64,000 nucleotides of DNA from Thermoplasmatales archaeon (lineage in GTDB: Archaea; Thermoplasmatota; Thermoplasmata; Thermoplasmatales; Thermoplasmataceae): NCBI GenBank assembly GCA_014874365.1, contig JACWAH010000002.1, positions 1 to 64,000 of the forward strand, in the 5' to 3' direction. The notes beneath the pieces were generated by a model. That model was not told where the DNA came from, did not search any database, and was given only the letters and a program-made list of their open reading frames with translations. How positions within the stretch are numbered: position 1 is the first letter of the stretch; every line of letters begins with the position of its first letter. Shown here one piece after another: positions 62,591-64,000 of the stretch. The translations under genes and the position numbers were made by a program.

Positions 62591-63310
62591 ATGATAGGCA
62601 TAATATTGGCGGGCGGTACTGGAACAAGGTTATTGCCACTTACAAAAGTAACCAACAAACATCTTCTTCCGGTCTACGACAAACCAATGATATATTATCC
62701 GCTGGAAACTCTGATAAATGCCGGAATCAAAGAGATAATAATTGTCACCGGAAAGGAACATGCTGGAAATTTTATGGCGCTTCTTGCGTCCGGGACGGAG
62801 TTCGGTGCAAGATTTGCCTACGTGCTTCAGGAAGGTGCAGGAGGGATTGCTGAGGCGATCGGGCTGACCGAACATTTTGCTGGTGGGGACAGCGTCGTTG
62901 TTATGTTGGGTGACAATGTGTTATTCGACGACATTTCCTCGGAGATAAACTCTTTCAGGGAAGGATGCAAAATTTTCCTGAAAGAAGTACAGGATCCCGA
63001 AAGGTTCGGGGTCCCAGAATTTGAAAGGGATGGCAGGATCATCAATATAGAAGAAAAACCTAAAATACCAAAGAGCAAGTTTGCAGTTACCGGCTTATAT
63101 ATTTATGACTCCACAGTCTTTGACAGAATAAGAGCGTTGAAACCATCGGCCAGGGGTGAACTCGAGGTTACCGATCTGAACAACGCCTACCTGAAAGATG
63201 GAAAACTCAGTTATGGTTTTATTAAAGGGCAGTGGATTGATGCCGGCACAATTGAAAATTTGCATTTGGCTTCGAACCTGGTGAAGAACAAAACGAGAAC
63301 CAAAAGCTAG
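62591..63310 (+). CDS. rmlA: Sugar-1-phosphate nucleotidyltransferase (RmlA-like, short form)
   Basis: Activates glucose 1-phosphate with dTTP (or UTP) to a nucleotide sugar. From ATG at 62591 it is 239 residues; a longer reading starts inside the divergent epimerase gene and has no family match. Seen: LAGGTGTRLLPLTKVTNKHLLPVYDKPM, MLGDNVLFDD for the metal-binding Asp, VQDPERFGVPEF, IEEKPKIPKS, and GQWIDAGTIENL. Bacterial RmlA is about 50 residues longer at the C-terminus. It is convergent with rmlD (4-nt overlap). Confidence 0.87.
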   Translation: MIGIILAGGTGTRLLPLTKVTNKHLLPVYDKPMIYYPLETLINAGIKEIIIVTGKEHAGNFMALLASGTEFGARFAYVLQEGAGGIAEAIGLTEHFAGGDSVVVMLGDNVLFDDISSEINSFREGCKIFLKEVQDPERFGVPEFERDGRIINIEEKPKIPKSKFAVTGLYIYDSTVFDRIRALKPSARGELEVTDLNNAYLKDGKLSYGFIKGQWIDAGTIENLHLASNLVKNKTRTKS

Positions 63311-64000
63311 TCACCAAGCATTGTTTCAAGGGAGCTTCCTAAATCCTGTATCTTCAGGATATTTCCCACTTTATACAGATTGAAGCTGGTATCTCTGGGC
63401 CTCTTCGCGGTAAATTTGAGATCTGAGAGCTTGGCCTTACCGATAAGCTCAGCATTAAGGCTGAAACGTTCTGCAACTGCCAATGCAAATTCGTACCTGC
63501 TTACCCTGTCCTTTACCCCAAGATGAAATATTCCTGCAAAGCCTTTTTTTGAACCTGCCTTTATAAATCTTAAAACATCTGCTATATAAGTAGGGTTGGT
63601 GAATTGATCTGTAACGACGCTGATCTTCTTGCCATGCGACAGATTCTCCATAACGTATTCCATAAACGTCTTTTTTCTCCTGGACCAATTCTTGCCGAAT
63701 GGAGTAGAGATTCTCAGGATTACGTCTCTGTTGAGATCAACAGCCTTTTCCCCGATGAGTTTGGACTTTCCATATTCGTTTATGGGATTTGGAAAATCGA
63801 CTTCGCGATAATTCCCATGCTCGCCGTCGAAAACGTAATCCGTTGATATATGGATTAGTTTGAACCCTGATGTTTTCCCTGCCTGGGCAATGTTTTCTAC
63901 CAATTTTGCATTCGAAAGGAAGGCACTTTCAGGTTCCTTTTCGCAGTTATCGACGTTAGTAAAACCGGCACAGTTGATCACGACATCGTATCTTTGCTTG
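63307..64000 (-). CDS. rmlD: dTDP-4-dehydrorhamnose reductase-like (partial, 5' end outside the window)
   Basis: An extended SDR reductase that makes the last step to dTDP-rhamnose. Only about 230 C-terminal residues are in the window; reading is open to the edge. Seen: NCAGFTNVDNCEKEPESAF, HISTDYVFDGEHGNYREVD, YGKSKLIGE with the Tyr-Lys pair, and RISTPFGKNW. The Rossmann GxxGxxG lies beyond 64000. It is convergent with rmlA. A methionine in the visible part is not the true start. Confidence 0.85.
   Translation of the reverse strand, partial: KQRYDVVINCAGFTNVDNCEKEPESAFLSNAKLVENIAQAGKTSGFKLIHISTDYVFDGEHGNYREVDFPNPINEYGKSKLIGEKAVDLNRDVILRISTPFGKNWSRRKKTFMEYVMENLSHGKKISVVTDQFTNPTYIADVLRFIKAGSKKGFAGIFHLGVKDRVSRYEFALAVAERFSLNAELIGKAKLSDLKFTAKRPRDTSFNLYKVGNILKIQDLGSSLETMLGD

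Noticed and set aside
1-64000. CRISPR arrays or insertion sequences
   Set aside because: I found no regularly spaced direct repeats and no recognisable transposase. Decayed fragments near 12-14 kb are not clear insertion sequences.

Overview
The window is archaeal chromosome and looks like a member of the Thermoplasmata, most likely Thermoplasmatales or a close uncultured 'plasma' lineage. The evidence is a set of archaeal information genes (Nop10, aIF2-alpha, L44e, S27e, S17e, PCNA, EF-1-alpha, EF-2), TATA boxes placed about 25-30 nt before start codons (leaderless transcription), a Thermoplasma-type Zn glucose dehydrogenase, a thermopsin/S-layer-like surface protein tail, an archaeal class III signal pilin, and an aerobic haem-copper oxidase beside archaeal genes. 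A bacterial-type DnaK-DnaJ-GrpE set and TPS/TPP trehalose genes also fit. A full DNA topoisomerase VI operon is present, which is notable because the well-studied Thermoplasmatales are described as lacking it. By eye the base composition is in the mid-40s % GC; nothing was computed.

Layout. 0-1.1 kb: tail of a surface protein, then a gene fragment. 1.1-11.3 kb: trehalose synthesis (otsA-otsB); a minus-strand operon topVIB-topVIA-amidohydrolase; the ribosomal/translation cluster L44e-S27e-aIF2a-Nop10-PAC2; a GalE-like epimerase; an S66 peptidase. 11.3-14.2 kb: a gene-poor stretch with a pilin, decayed ORFs, a YCII-like gene and tRNA-Ala. 14.3-19.9 kb: a four-gene type IV pilus/secretion operon with two ATPases flanking two TadC-like membrane proteins. 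19.9-29.1 kb: Na+/H+ antiporter, NadE, FolD, glucose dehydrogenase, thioredoxin system with a divergent Cys-rich regulator, aminotransferase, malate dehydrogenase, and QueC/QueD for 7-deazaguanine (archaeosine). 29.2-34.4 kb: metal transporter plus DtxR-like regulator, PCNA, Hsp20 plus winged-helix regulator, tRNA-Arg, hemerythrin, MscS. 34.4-38.2 kb: EF-1a, S10, EF-2. 38.4-43.3 kb: PH/zinc-ribbon membrane protein, PGI/PMI, NFACT ribosome quality control protein, an unknown gene and a thioesterase. 43.3-50.1 kb: a seven-gene minus-strand terminal-oxidase operon. 50.4-56.5 kb: S2P protease, GrpE-DnaK-DnaJ, UspA, S17e. 56.6-64 kb: thiolase, ABC exporter, enoyl-CoA hydratase, cysteine synthase, aldose epimerase, and the sugar-nucleotide genes rmlA/rmlD, the last cut by the window edge.

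How it works together. The genes describe an aerobic, heterotrophic, stress-prepared cell: glucose oxidation, a proton-pumping oxidase, trehalose, chaperones, thioredoxin and surface glycans. The most interesting unexplained parts are the dual-ATPase pilus locus, the oxidase operon carrying a four-domain cupredoxin in which only the first domain keeps copper ligands plus two uncharacterised membrane proteins, and three well-formed inverted repeats that sit where regulators of hsp20, the DtxR-like gene and queD would bind.
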